Origin: Porites lobata
Taxonomy: Eukaryota > Cnidaria > Anthozoa > Scleractinia > Poritidae
Direction: 5' to 3'
Length of the DNA: 64,000 nucleotides
NCBI GenBank assembly: GCA_942486035.1
Contig: CALNXK010000017.1
Coordinates: forward strand, 1,411,001-1,475,000
The position numbers and the translations under genes are program-made. Numbering within the stretch: the first letter of the stretch is position 1; each line of letters opens with the position of its first letter. Positions 23,401 through 34,500 of the stretch are shown one piece after another. Under the pieces are notes generated by a model. It saw nothing but the letters and a program-made list of their open reading frames with translations, was not told where the DNA came from and searched no databases.

Positions 23401-26400
23401 TTTTAGACAAACATGACCAGCCATCTGATGTACAGAACAATTGTCCACAGTTCTGCTGAGGTATTAAAAAACAAGTAAGTTTTAGCTGGGGCACAATTGC
23501 AAAAGGTGATTTCCATTTAGGTCATAGGTCAATCCTAAATGCAAATACAAATACAAATGACTTTACTGATTCTCCAACGAAAGGGTTTTCAGAATTAATT
23601 TACAATTGTATAAAAATTACAATAAGACTATTAAAATTACGATAAGGTATAAAAATTTTACCATATTGTTTTACAGTAGATAAGAAATAAAAAATATCCA
23701 GCTATAAAAGAATAAAAACATATTCAGCCTCGAGCCACTTTTCCAATAAAAAAATGTTTTAGCGACGATTTAAACTGGGAAAGGGGTGGCGAGTTACGAA
23801 ATCAATGTTGGTAGGCATCGAGTTCCAGAGGGTAGTGAATCTATACATAGAAGAGTTCTGAGCAAGGTCGGTACGGCATTTAGCAACTTGGAGCTTGACA
23901 GTGTTATATGTATGTCTGTTGTAAATGTCAGATCTCTTGACAACTAATTGCTGTAGGTATGTTGGAGCAAGGCCATTGGTGGATTTAAACAATAAGAAAG
24001 CATCCCTGAAATTAAGAAGAACTTACACTGGCAAGAATTTAAGTTGTTTAAGTGTGGGAGTTATGTGCTCAAATTTCCTTTTACCAGATAAAATTCTGGC
24101 TGCAAGGCTTAGAGCTAATTGAAGACTGGCAACATTTTCCTTACTTGTCCCTGCCCAAACTGAAGAACAACAGAATAATTTGCTGAAAACAAACGCATTC
24201 ACCGTACAAATTAAGGAGGGGAAGTCCAACAGGTGGCGAATTCTACTGATCGCACAAAATTTTCCAAAAAGGTCTGGAACTAAGGCACTTGTATGGTCGT
24301 TAAACGAAAAGGTGCTTATCGATTAACACACCCAGGTCTTAAACTGCATCTACCGGGACAAGGTCTTTACCTAGGATTTCATCCGGATTTCTCAACATAC
24401 GGTTAGCGAAGCACCATGAGGCCTACTCTTTGTAGATCACGTTTTCTTTGCTAGAGAATGCTTAGTAGAGCATAGAATCCTCCACGTAAGACTAGATTCT
24501 GCTGGCGGTGCTGACAGGCGGGAGACCATTTAATATGTACAAATTGAACAACAGTAGGCCAAGGAAGGAGCCCTGCAGCGCTCCACGCATAGCACTTAAT
24601 GGACATGACCGTTTGTTACTAATACGCACACGTCGTTGTCTGTTGGACAAATAACTAGTAAACCAGTTAAGAGCAGAGGCAGTGACATCAGTCCGTTTGA
24701 GCTCCTCCAGTAAAATGCCGTGATTAATGCTGTCAAAAGCATTGGCTGCTTAAATCCAACATTACCACTGCCGTGATCTTTATATCTTTAGCCGCCCGGA
24801 ATAGATGACTTGATACGATAATAACACACCAAGAGTATAGACAGACATGAAAGTGTGGGCAGTTTAGAAAAAGGAGGATAAAACTTCCACTTACGGTCTC
24901 TCCTATAAAGAAGCACATGTCTAGAAATGGGGCGCGTAAATCCAAGATATTTTCGGCTAATCAGCATGGAAGTGGCTAAAATGAGACATTGGGAACAAAT
25001 TTTCCTGCCAAGAGTACGTTATTTTAAGCGCGTGTGCATCATTTTTGTGAACGAATCTACTCCTTGCTTGATGTTTTTCTTCCTTTCCTTTCCTTTTGCA
25101 TATCTAGTTTTGCTACCGATAAGAATATCAAAACGCTCACCCGTAGTTGGGGGCATTGCCAGTGATTTTCACCATAATGAGTTTTACATTGTTTGTCTCC
25201 ATCCCAGATTTCTCCAGGCATGCGCGATAAGTCTACATCAAGGGGAGGAATTGGTATATCTCCTGGTGGTTCGTTATCCAAACAATTAGAGCCGCTGCCA
25301 CTAAATATACATAAAAAAGAATATAATAATAAAATGTGAATAGTTCTATATTTTTACATTTTTTTTTCATCATTATAAAATCCTCCAAAATCCTTTTGCA
25401 TTCACCATTTTCACATTGCTCATAATAGACCTTTCCCGCATTCTGTTCCTGTGAGCAAACACAAACAAAATGAACGAGGTCGAGGCTTGGGTGGACAGTT
25501 TCATACAAATCACCGTGTTTTGTCTACCCGAGCCTCGACTTGATGTCTTTGTTTTCAGGAATGCGGGATGGCTGGTCTATACACCTTGTTTATTCACCAA
25601 CAAATTTATATAACCATTGTCCTCAATTTCTCTTGGGACGGCTGTAATATCCAAGAGAAATTGGAAAACATGGTTACACCATTTCTTTTTTTTTTGTTGT
25701 TGGGGGAGAGGTTAAATAAGGTGTGTTATGGTCTACGTGAATAAAGTGATTTTTAAAACAAACAAAAATATAATAATATAGAAATAGAAACTCTTGCTTT
25801 TATATCAAGACTGCACTGGAAAATTTAAACGTGAAACTTAAGCATTTAAAAAAATTTCCACTCAAAACGCAAAGTCCGTCAAGGAGTAGTGGATTAGATT
25901 ACACATGCCAGATCTTTTAGCAGCGCACTTTCATTGTTTGTAAGTTATCACAGAACATTATGAAGTCAATACCTGAGAAATTCTTGAAGTTTCTCTTTAC
26001 TACAAGTCGACCATTTTAATGCATCAACACCTCCAGGGAGGACTGCCGACATAATATACGCCCCTGCAGGACACGGGTTGTTGTCACCATCATGGGCAAG
26101 ACCAAAACTTCAAAAACAAAAGAAGAGGGATAAATTTTGAGGCCCTGCCGGGGGGGGGAAGAGTCCATTTCGGCCGTCTGAATTTTAAAACGTCTCGTCT
26201 CGGTGTTTATAAATGCTTGTGAGGCAACCTCGTCCCCAGGGCTTTTCCCTTAAAAATTGGGTGAAGGGAAAGCCCTGGGGACGAGGTTGTGAGGAGGTTG
26301 TCTCTTGTCGCGATTTCATCTTACGCGCTGTCGCTTCGTTCTGGGCCATGTCGCTTGTCGGAATTTACCCTGGCAGGGCCTCCATTTTGATCAACTGATC

Positions 26401-29400
26401 TGAGCAAGACCTCTTCGGGATTTACGACATTCTTAAAGTTAGCATTTAAGAATTATCTATAGTTATTTCTTTAGGGTATTGTTGACCTACTTGTGACCAA
26501 TCTCGTGAGCGATTGTTCCAGCAGACTGTAGCCCCAGCTCGTTGTTTATGTTGAATGCTCCTTGAGACGATTTGCACATTGCCCCGAGATCAGCTAGACC
26601 TGTTTCGGAGTAAATGTAAGGTAAAAATTGGTAAAATTTTTAATTTTCTGAATTTTGGCCATTTCTACGTTCATCTCATGACAACTCTTATCTGACAGTA
26701 CTCACCACCAGCCCCAGTCAATCTATAAGAAAGAAAAACAAATGCCCAAAAGGTTAATCGATCAATAAAATTAATGAGGATTAATAAACCGAAAAAGTTT
26801 TTTTTTTTTTTAAATTAAAACAGGAAACTTAAATTATTAAAATGAAATGCATCCCAGGGATGAGTTTTAGATCTCTGTTAGCGGGAGATTTAAAATTTCT
26901 TAAGTTGCCACGACTTCAATCGGTCAGAAGCCGAATATTTGAGCCTCCATCTCCCATACAAAGCCTTAGATTCAAGCCTTCCCCGTTTTGAGTTATTTAC
27001 ATTATAAGCAGTTTTTCGCGGAATATTATATTTGTCACGCCTTATTGGCAATAAACAGTTAGAGAATGCAGAGCTAATGAACATGCCAACTTATACATGC
27101 GTATGCTTCAGTAACGCGTTTGGAAACTGAAATCTTTGACACCGTGGCGGAACACATGGAAAAATTCACGGATTTATCGAACGAAAGTTCCCCAAATGTG
27201 GCTTTAAGTGAGTCAACAGCCTCCTCCGATAGCAGCGAGGAAAGAGAAAGTGAGGACAGTCTTCAAGCCAGGGAAAGCACAAAACCAAACTCAGCAACAC
27301 AGCGAATTGAACGTGAAATTCATCGTTGAACAAATGAAACGTAAAATACGAAATGTCAGTGCAAGACAACGGAGAATTTCAGTTCACTAAACGCGAATCT
27401 AGCAGGGTGCGTATGGATAGATATAAGGTCAAGCTGGATGGATCATACTCGTATAAAACTTATTAAGAGCTTGAACGGAAAACGTTTCTTGAACATTTCT
27501 TAGACGTCATTTAGATGGAGTTGTTTCAACTCTTGATCTCTGGAAAGAAAGGGGCGATGTCTGTAAACTAACGTTTGACGGGCTGTCTGGGCCCAACCTA
27601 CCGTGTATAAAAGAAACTCACCTGGAAACATACGAAGTGACATCGACATTATCTGATTGGGAGTTGTTGGCTGCCCAGTTCTTAAGTTTTTCCAGTATTT
27701 GATACGTGTTAAGAGAAGTCAGCCCAACCTAAGTAATAATATTGGAATGATTAGCATACATGACAATTCGGTAAGCGAGTCCCTTTGCTTTAAGAAAGAC
27801 GCAGGATTTTGGTGTCTGTTAGGCAAAATTTATGCTGTGGGCTGTATAGACCCGTTGAAATAGGACCAAAACGTGTACTCACTTGCACTGAATTCAGAAC
27901 GGTAATACGTTTTACGACGTAAGTGATTTTGATTTCTCCGACACTTGGGTCTTGGAAAATACCGGCAACCTAAAAAGAGTAAAGACATTAAAATAATACA
28001 AAAGACGCGTGGCAAATGGTAATGATCATAGTAGGAAAGAGTATGCAGACAGTCGCTTTAAATGCAAAAGGTTCGAACTGGTGAACTAACTGTAGCTCCA
28101 TTTACCCATCTCAGATTCACAATGAAAAAAACTCCAAGTAAATTACTACCACAATGTATGTCAAAAAAATGCCATCCAAAAAGGAAAATGAGTGCTCACA
28201 ATATTTCCAATGATAAGCATAACTGTTGCGGTGTCGTTGTACTCAGGATATGCCAATGATGTGATTTCATCCGTTACCATGGCAACTTCCAAAATTTTGT
28301 CTCTCCTTTCAGTGGACCGGTAGGTTCGTTTTTCTGAAATTTGTTTGGCTAGACAGAAAACGTTAATAAATAGTGGAAAAGAAAAATATTCGAGTCGAGG
28401 CTGAAAATTGCTGTCATTCTTATTTACATTAGAGAGGTAAGACATCTCAGTTTTTTTTAACTTACGATTCATTTATGACTGGGCCTATTCGACAGTAAGT
28501 TTTATGCAATGGGTCAAGAAACGAGTGATTACCGGTTAAGCATCCTGACATACAGAGAGTCTCAACTCAATGAGCAAAAGTAACTGTACGTCGTTACCTT
28601 TGGCTTGAAGTTAATCAACACGACAAAACAAAACAAACTCACCCAGAGAAGTGATTGTTTCAGAACGCTTTTTTACAATAATGTGAGGCCTTCTCATTGC
28701 TGCTTTCTTGACGTGTTTCGCAAGGTGGGAGGGTAGTGGCTGAATAAATAGTAGTTCATCGGGCCGTTTGACCATCCCGTTCTAAAAAAGTAAAAGTAAC
28801 AATGAAATTACAATACGGCAGCTACCAGCTTCTCACAGTTAAATATACAATACACCTTTCGAACGATTTTTCAGCTTACTTTGTCAATTTTAGTATTCAT
28901 TTTTCAATTTTGCACTGCAGTCTCTATGATTCAGGTTCTCCCTGGATACGCATGGTAGCCTATCCAGGTGAGTTTTGCAATGTAAAACAAAGGATACTGA
29001 GAGGGCCAATAATGGGATGGTTCATTCAAATGCTTATACGTTAGTAACGGAATTGCCCTCTCTCTTTCTTTGAGAGATAAGTCTTCCAAACAGCAACAGG
29101 ATCTACTGATGATGTTAATGATGGTCCCTCGCCCTATCAAACTGCAGTTAACCAACCCATAAATAATTATATTCTAGGGACTAAAATCTAATTGCAGGGT
29201 GCTTAAAGTAATACCTTGCCCTTCATTCAAAGTATTTCACTCGAATATTGACGCACTTTGTGTACTTGCAAAACCACAATTGATTGAAATTCTAAATGTG
29301 CTCATTCAGACAAAAAATATGTCAACGTTCGTGAGCTTAATTATTAATTCTCATTTCTGCTTTTGTTCTCGTTAAAGCCATAAAGTGCTTGAAATTTAAT

Positions 29401-31580
29401 GATGGATGCAGGAAAATAAGCAAAGACCAGAGGTGAAAAAAGGAAAATAGGTCCTCACCAGCCCTCCAGCGTCGCTTACAGCTACCATGGAGTCAGGGTC
29501 GGAGGAGACCTTTCCTAGATAAAATGAGTTTCTAGGAGCTGGTTGAAACACAGAAGCTCCATTGCTACCCATAACTTCCACCTTCAAATCAGATGCCATG
29601 AGATTCTTGTTCAAAGACAGTTCAAGGGGGAGCTCTTCACCAAATGCCTTGAGCTTGTAGAACTTCGTTTTCTGATCGTCGCCATTAAGGTTCCTCCTGT
29701 GTCGATGATCTGTTTCAAAGGGCTCGGTTATGTCGTACTCAGGGACTAATGGGATGAACAAAACGAGAAAATACAATTTCCTTCAAAAACTAGTGAACTG
29801 ACGTTATACGATGATCTCATACAGGGGCGGATGGAGGATTTTGTGAAAGAGGAGGCCTAGAGATATACAGTCGACTCTCTCTTAACGGACACCTCTATAA
29901 GACGGACACCTCTGTAAAACGGACACCTAGAGTTGGTCCCTGCCTTTCTTTACTCCCTTTATTTGACTCTCTATAAGACGGACATCTCTCTTAGACGGAC
30001 ACTTAGTACCGGCCCTAAAGGTGTCGGACTTAGAAAGAGTTGACTGTAGTATACAGTGCCAATATGGGCGCGATAGCGCCCATCAGGCCTGCGAACGGTG
30101 CGTGCTCCTTCGGGAAAATTTTTGAGATTGAAGTTCTCTGAGATGCAATCTAGTACATTCTGGACGCTTAAATTTAGCAAATGGCTGGATCGATATTGAA
30201 CATGTAATGCAGAAATATTTAATAAAGCACGGGTGTGGCTGTGGTCAAAGAAGTAATTTTAAAACACTTTATGATGCTCGCAAGGGGCCGATTAGCCGAT
30301 TGCGGCGAGAGCAAAACCTCCCGGCAAAGACATCGTTCGATAAATTTTCTTATTAACAATGTTCATTAAAGAAAATATATTTAAGTAACAAAGCTCGAAG
30401 TACCATCCGACACAAGTTTACAAAAGAAAACAATTCCTGGATAAAAGGGGGGTCCCGGGGCCCACTGGGCCCACCCCTAAGTCCACCCTTCTTATAGAGT
30501 CAGCATTACTGTGCCCATACTGCCCCTCGACATCGTAAACTATTTAAAGAGACTATAAGTCATTGTCAAAAGTTCGTGTCAAACAAAGCCTCCCTGGCAT
30601 CAAATGTACCAATTGTTACATGCAACAAAACTGAATCGAATATTTGTTAGCTATAAAGGTTACAAAAACCAATTAATTTAAAAACTCATGAACTTTGTCC
30701 ATCCGTGCCTTCTTTTGTGTCAGTACTCTGGTATTATACCTTCTTTTAAACATTTTTAGGGCAACGTGGCTATTTTTATGTTTTACTCAATCCAAATAGC
30801 GTCCTTTAATTCGATTGAAAAGACGATTGAAGTTACTTTGTCAAAGTAGACAAAAAAAAAACGTTTTCCAGCCATCCAGTTTTAGCGTTTTAGTTGTCCA
30901 CCTTTATTCTTGACCAACTTTAATTTTCCTGATACGCTTGACAGAAGCTAGTTCGCATGCATAACTGGGTCACATGTTTCTCTTAATGACTTAATAGTTT
31001 TGCTTGGTTGCTTGGCTTAGCCCATGGCATGGTAAAATTTCCATACAATCCTTCACTAGTGTGGATGTTAACATTTCAGTTAAGTCTGGAATAGAAAAAA
31101 CTATCTTGAGTTCATTTACTATCTTGACAGAGGCTATCAGAGCGATCATTAGTAGTAAATTCAGCTGTATCAGTAATACCTTGTGACGGATCATCAGTTC
31201 CAAAGAATTGCTCCAATTCTCTCACGACCATATGATGGTGCAGCATTCCAGATTTCTTTTAAATTAATTGAAAGACGACGGCAGTTAGAGTAGTCTTGAT
31301 GACATTCGTACTTGCAGCGTAAGCCTTGCTTAGAATCTGATCAGATATAAGTCTAATGGCCTACCTTTTGCAGAATTGTTCCTGATTTTACTGTCTCCCA
31401 GGATAAAGTAATATATAACATATAACATGAAAGAAACATGACATTAACCGATTTTAACTTGTTTTGATACTGCTGGCTAAGTTTTTGGTAAAAAGTGACT
31501 ACCTTGTCTTAAATATTAACTCTACCTTCATCAATGAGCAAGACAAGGAAGACCAATTTCCAAGAATATATCTCCCCCAT
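7200..31580 (-). CDS. Secreted ADAMTS-type metalloprotease with EGF repeats and two terminal Cys modules
   Basis: About 32 exons, ~4.34 kb coding, ~1,445 residues. Exons in transcript order: 31580-31521, 31255-31180, 29745-29459, 28781-28643, 28348-28200, 27969-27883, 27728-27622, 26722-26706, 26599-26491, 26107-25973, 25300-25141, 23455-23360, 22441-22302, 21494-21428, ~21375-21298, 19909-19788, 18519-18402, 17956-17864, 16813-16653, 16460-16319, 16032-15906, 15046-14827, 14307-14142, 12864-12739, 12093-11977, 11868-11746, 11269-11144, 10480-10358, 9976-9851, 9273-9151, 8447-8160, 7528-7200. Phases agree at every junction except between the exons at 21428 and 21375. Domain order follows ADAMTS proteins as far as the C-terminal TSP1 repeats, then adds seven EGF-like repeats and two related Cys modules. 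The zinc site is intact, so an active protease is expected. Introns hold LINE, SINE and MITE fragments. I know no vertebrate ADAMTS with this tail, so no gene symbol is given. Confidence 0.85.
9151..12864 (-). CDS. ADAMTS block 5: seven EGF-like repeats, one exon each
   Basis: Seven exons (12864-12739, 12093-11977, 11868-11746, 11269-11144, 10480-10358, 9976-9851, 9273-9151) of 117-126 nt, each starting and ending in phase 1 and each encoding one complete six-Cys EGF-like repeat. Typical cores are [37 protein letters not shown] and [12 protein letters not shown]. In five of the seven the last loop carries Trp ([40 protein letters not shown]) instead of the usual Gly-Tyr; the first (GYTGAYC) and last (HGFSGKNC) keep the usual form. 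No calcium-binding consensus (D/N-x-D/N-E/Q) is evident before the first Cys. Equal phases make each exon free to be duplicated or skipped. Confidence 0.88.
10804..10988. mobile_element. MITE-like inverted repeat, ~185 bp
   Basis: Arms of about 70 bases (GCAGCTAGCCATTTACGTGG and CACTGGGACAGGACAAACAA in the left arm) pair with the right arm ending GGCTAGCTGC. It lies in the intron between EGF exons 4 and 5. Confidence 0.7.
12286..12570 (+). mobile_element. tRNA-derived SINE-like element
   Basis: Contains a B-box-like AATTCAAATCCCG, then a body ending CGACCAGGAATGGTAGACGA and CTACCTCTAAATCGTTATT. The form matches SINEs I have seen in coral introns. It lies in the intron between EGF exons 1 and 2. 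Confidence 0.5.
13710..13915 (-). mobile_element. SINE with tRNA-like head
   Basis: On the - strand 13915-13835 contains GTGGCCGAGTGGTCAGCGGG (A box) and GGTTCGAATCC (B box) in tRNA-like layout, followed by an unrelated tail. Class of tRNA was not resolved; the tail and intronic location argue for a SINE and not a working tRNA gene. Confidence 0.5.
14142..17956 (-). CDS. ADAMTS block 4: spacer and TSP1 repeats 2-4
   Basis: Spacer exons are 17956-17864 ([20 protein letters not shown]), 16813-16653 ([29 protein letters not shown]) and the first part of 16460-16319. TSP1 repeat 2 is [20 protein letters not shown], finishing in 16032-15906. Repeat 3 ([20 protein letters not shown]) and the start of repeat 4 (WNVASEWSS) are in 15046-14827. 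Repeat 4 continues [16 protein letters not shown] in 14307-14142. The WxxWxxC core is present but relaxed, as is common in C-terminal TSP1 repeats. These repeats bind matrix and heparan sulfate in the family. Confidence 0.85.
15115..15455. repeat. ~340-base purine tract of GAA and AAC units
   Basis: Starts with a C run and poly(A), then GAA, ACA and AAGAACA units with no pyrimidine other than C on the + strand. It ends in about 13 copies of a GAACAA unit. It lies in the intron between exons 16032-15906 and 15046-14827, so the ADAMTS pre-mRNA would carry a long TTC/TTG tract. ORFs over it (poly-E/Q, poly-K/N, poly-L/F) are artefacts of composition. Confidence 0.9.
16860..17215 (-). mobile_element. 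3' fragment of a LINE (RTE-like)
   Basis: On the - strand the reading [20 protein letters not shown] then [11 protein letters not shown] resembles the C-terminal end of LINE ORFs of the type 'RLAGHC..HPEL.A..LVLW.PTHG...RGRP'. It is broken by stops. It lies in the intron before spacer exon 16813-16653. Confidence 0.6.
17393..17480. mobile_element. Short palindromic element
   Basis: CTGGTCCCTTGGGAGACAGT at the left pairs with ACTGTTTCTCAGGGGACCAG at the right, with pairing continuing inward (TTTTGTTTCCC with GGGAATCAAAA). This explains why both strands show similar ORFs here. Confidence 0.6.
18402..25300 (-). CDS. ADAMTS block 3: disintegrin-like, first TSP1, cysteine-rich
   Basis: Exon 25300-25141 carries [12 protein letters not shown] and [20 protein letters not shown]. 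Exon 23455-23360 carries [13 protein letters not shown]. Exon 22441-22302 ends the disintegrin-like part (WCIKGECV) and starts TSP1 number 1 ([19 protein letters not shown]), which finishes in 21494-21428 (NGGMDC, WRTCNF). The cysteine-rich region follows in ~21375-21298 ([11 protein letters not shown]), 19909-19788 ([20 protein letters not shown]) and 18519-18402 ([22 protein letters not shown]). The last motif is the standard end of the ADAMTS cysteine-rich domain. Between 21428 and 21375 the frame does not join cleanly; a reading [10 protein letters not shown] that fits the family lies there in another frame. Confidence 0.75.
18850..19285. mobile_element. Probable MITE with degenerate ends
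   Basis: The left end (GTTCGCACTACACCGGATA) and the reverse complement of the right end (GTTCATACTATAGCGGATAG) are similar over about 25 bases. The interior is non-coding; the 155-residue ORF across it is a shadow. Confidence 0.45.
21777..22099. mobile_element. MITE with GGGCGCTTTCCATTTA ends
   Basis: The left end GGGCGCTTTCCATTTA and right end TAAATGGAAAGCGCCC are exact reverse complements, and ATA flanks both sides. The interior is rich in GGAAATTCC-type short palindromes. It lies in the intron that splits TSP1 repeat 1 of the ADAMTS gene. The 186-residue ORF across it is not a gene. Confidence 0.7.
23759..24760 (-). mobile_element. Decayed LINE reverse transcriptase fragment
   Basis: On the - strand: [19 protein letters not shown], then [35 protein letters not shown], later [40 protein letters not shown] and [16 protein letters not shown]. 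These are successive reverse-transcriptase and C-terminal motifs of CR1/jockey-like LINEs. They occur in several frames with a gap around the YxDD region, so the copy is dead. It lies in the intron between exons 25300-25141 and 23455-23360. Confidence 0.75.
25426..25579. mobile_element. MITE-like element with TAGACCTTTCC ends, second copy
   Basis: TAGACCTTTCCCGCATTC at the left pairs with GAATGCGGGATGGCTGGTCTA at the right. A second internal pair (GAGGCTTGGGTGGACA and its reverse complement) makes a long imperfect hairpin. It sits in the intron just after the zinc-site exon. The Cys-containing ORF across it ([18 protein letters not shown]) looks domain-like but is not needed for phase. Confidence 0.6.
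25973..28348 (-). CDS. ADAMTS block 2: reprolysin (M12B) catalytic domain
   Basis: Exons 28348-28200, 27969-27883, 27728-27622, a 17-nt microexon 26722-26706, 26599-26491 and 26107-25973. The protein runs [10 protein letters not shown] .. [19 protein letters not shown] .. ILEKLKNWA .. [18 protein letters not shown]. It then reaches the zinc site AHEIGHNFGLAHD, split by an intron within the Asn codon, and the Met-turn YIMSAV. The three His, the Glu and the Asp after the third His are all present, so catalysis should be possible. The microexon encodes LTGAG and keeps phase 2-in, 1-out. Confidence 0.9.
26225..26289. mobile_element. 65-bp perfect-arm hairpin
   Basis: CAACCTCGTCCCCAGGGCTT pairs with AAGCCCTGGGGACGAGGTTG around a short loop. 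It lies in the intron between the two zinc-site exons. Confidence 0.6.
27120..27329 (+). other. Acidic Ser/Glu-rich ORF, unrecognised
   Basis: 69 codons antisense to an ADAMTS intron, reading [20 protein letters not shown] and EREIHR. It has no recognised domain and no clear splice sites. It could be part of a transposon ORF or chance. I would not call it a gene without transcript support. Confidence 0.15.
28200..31580 (-). CDS. ADAMTS block 1: signal peptide, prodomain, start of protease
   Basis: The first exon (31580-31521) reads [19 protein letters not shown], a plausible signal peptide. Its donor is either AAG|GTAGAG or, to keep phase with exon 2, AGA|GTTAAT. Exon 2 gives [17 protein letters not shown]. 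Exon 3 starts [11 protein letters not shown] and ends [16 protein letters not shown], a clear reprolysin propeptide. Exon 4 contains [15 protein letters not shown]. Exon 5 carries the end of the prodomain (YRSTERRDK) and the first strand of the protease ([19 protein letters not shown]). I see no cysteine in the prodomain exons, so no cysteine switch, and no RXKR furin site. STERR is the only dibasic candidate; the paralog to the right has RQKR at the same place. Confidence 0.8.
29868..30046. mobile_element. Tc1/mariner (pogo/Tigger-like) MITE
   Basis: Ends CAGTCGACTCTCTCTTAACG and (reverse complement of the right end) CAGTCAACTCTTTCTAAGTC are similar, and both sides are flanked by TA. The interior has repeated 'AAGACGGACA' units near each end. 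It lies in the intron between prodomain exons 2 and 3. Confidence 0.7.
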
Positions 31581-34500
31581 TCTGTAAAAAGAAAGAGAGA
31601 GACGACGAGATAACTAGAAGGACTGTTTTTTTTCCTGTCAGAGATATTACATGAACAAATGTTTAAGAAACATGTTATCTTCAAGTATTTTCTATTTCGA
31701 AGAGGTCTTTGATGCCAGCACATTCAAGTACACCTGGAGAAATTTAGTTAAGTTGTTAACTAGCAAATTGTTTTAACGTGTAAAACAAATCTTTACACTT
31801 TAAATACGTGGGAGTAAATATATTTACATGCAGACTGGCAACAAGAAAAATTGCGAACTTGACTTAAAGAAAAAAAAGAATGGTTTTTAATTTTGGAAGA
31901 GCGTTCGAAGTGATATATTAAGTTCAGTAGACAGAAGTTTTAGTTGATCCAACATTTTATGTACATAACACCATGCTACAGCTGTATATTTGCTTTATAT
32001 TTTACTGAATTGCTCCTTGATTTAAGTGTAATATTCTTCATGGCTGCTTACTTGGAAAGTGAACTGCGAATTGGCCAAATTTGCGGTGAGTAGGAGTCAA
32101 CAAAACTAGCTTTGAAAAAAAAAGTTCCGATAATGAATGTAGTTACATTATTCTAATGGTTACTTAGGTCCCCTTAGGTTCCAATCTACAGATCGGTAAA
32201 TTTGCAAAGGAATCAGTTTGGTTTTATTTCAAGTGGCGTTAACCTACACGAAGATCATAAGAGACCGTCCTTTAAAGGGGATAACAAAAAAGTAAAGAAA
32301 AATAGAAAACAAAAGGTTACCTTTGATGAGAATTCCAATTTTTGCTAAGCCTCCAGCCTGGCCGTTTCCTACTGAATACAATTTGTTGTTCCTTCCCCTT
32401 TATTAATTATAACCATGATTATAATTTTTCTACACAGGTGTTACGATATGTAAAGTTCCCATAACAATCTGAAAGAGATCATTACTATCTTTGTTTTTGT
32501 CATGAATAAACTCCATGGCATTGCCTCGATCAATAGAACAAAAAAGCGGTTTTTTTTAGAGATAAGCTATCGCGATAATTACAGCAGTTGCGTTCCTTGT
32601 CTTATCCTCTTTGTACTGTCTGGTATCTGCACTCTGATATTGAAATTTGCGTTCTCCAATAATGGTATCCTAGAATTACTTACATGATAGTTAACATTGG
32701 CTGTCGATGTTTTAGTTGAACATTTACAGTTAAATTTAACTCCTTAGTTTCTTGCCGTTTAACGGATGTAACAACGATTTTTGAGAAGAGTTAGGAGGCG
32801 GCGCTTATCATAAGAACAATCTCTTCTTCGGTAAATACGTCTTTATATCGCACATCCTCTTATTATATAAGCGCTTAAATGAAAGTACACACTGAACAAA
32901 GTTTCAGAGATTAGTTTTATTTATTCTTTGCAAGAAAGAGTTGTTAAAACACCCTAAAGCTAGCAAATCTCTATTTCAAAACACTGAGGTATGTATGCAT
33001 CCAATAAAACGTACGTATTACTAAATAAGATAGATCATATCTTTGAATACGTTAAACACATAGGAATACATTTTGTCAGCTGTTTAACACCGGAAAATAC
33101 TCACAAATTCCGGATTTCGGAAGATGTGAGTGGAATTCTAGAGAATAATTAATGGCCCTTAAAAAGTAGTGCCAACAACGTAACGGACATTTTGAGCGAA
33201 AGGCGAAGTATTTTTTGCAATATAGATTAGCTTACATAAATTATATTTTACCTGTCTAATATTTAACTTAATTTGCTCTTCTTCAGTGGTATGTCTGGTT
33301 TGGGTAACAGATCTTAGCTCTCAGAATTGCAGAAAGCATCTTTTTTGGGCGGGGAGGGGTGGGGGTCTAAGTGGACAGGAATGAATAAAATGTGTTAAGG
33401 TCTTTAATAGATAACTGAAGTCTCCCTTAAGAAATAAATTTTGGTTGAAGTGAACGCATTTTAAAACTAATAATAAAAGAAAAGTTATGCCATTACTTAT
33501 ATTACCTTGTCTGTAGAATTACACGTCACCCGAAAAACCAACGTTCCTTGCGTTCAACGTCAGGAGAACGCAACTTGAACTCAACGCGCGAGAAGCCTCT
33601 GGCCACGTACAATTATACCAACAACTGAAATGCGTTGTGTTGTTCCCATGGCCCGTCGTTTCTTCGAGTCCCGATGTCTTTGACCGAGCGCTTCAGAGAA
33701 AACGCGTGTTTACAAACGCTGGCGCACACGGATATTGATAGCACTCGGTTCGGATAATTTACATATACAGTTGACGAAACAAAAATCAGCTGGATATACT
33801 GTTAGAGAGAAGAACTAAAGCAAGTAATCGACAGGTCAGTAGAAAGCAACTGTGGGAAATCGCAGGATTGTGATGCGTGTTCAGCTAAAAGAACAATTAT
33901 TTCATTATGCAGGGTAATAGCTATTTTAAAAATGCTGTGTTGCTTTCAGTTCGTTTGGGGAATTAAAATGGATATTTTACTTGGAAGAATAATTTCTTGA
34001 AAGTTGCATAGCCATCCACCATCCTGACGAAGGGATCCGGTAACTTTCAAGAAATTGTTGGTGTTGAAAAGTATTTCTCTCTGTAACATTTTGCCTTATT
34101 ATTTAAAGAACGTTCTTTTATTTACTCAGGTTATATTTAGCAAAACAGCTACAAAAGTATTGAAGATATTGCGCTGATACCTCGCGATTTCTTCACCCCC
34201 TTGATTAAACTCGTTCCCATATTGCATAGTTCACTGAATCTTGCACGCTTCCCCACTTTAATGACACTCATCGGCAACCGCAGTCCCAATGGTAAGCATT
34301 CGATCGCCCTTACTAAACTAATCCCAGATCACAGCTAGTATTATGTAGATATATATCTTAAAACGCCCTTTGTAAGGCTTGTAAATGATACTTCATTCAG
34401 GTGGCCCGCACTTCTGATATACTTCGAGCAGATGTTCGGCTTTGGATCTCGATAAAAGGGGAATTCAGACGCACAGATTGTGTATTGTATCGTTCCACAC

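Noticed and set aside
25233..25508. Cys-containing ORF ([18 protein letters not shown]) as an extra ADAMTS exon
   Set aside because: The zinc-site exon joins the disintegrin-like exon directly in the right phase, and this stretch overlaps a MITE.
30991..31203. Hydrophobic ORF on the - strand as a signal-peptide exon
   Set aside because: Its frame overlaps the better supported exon 31255-31180 in a different frame, which joins both neighbours in phase.
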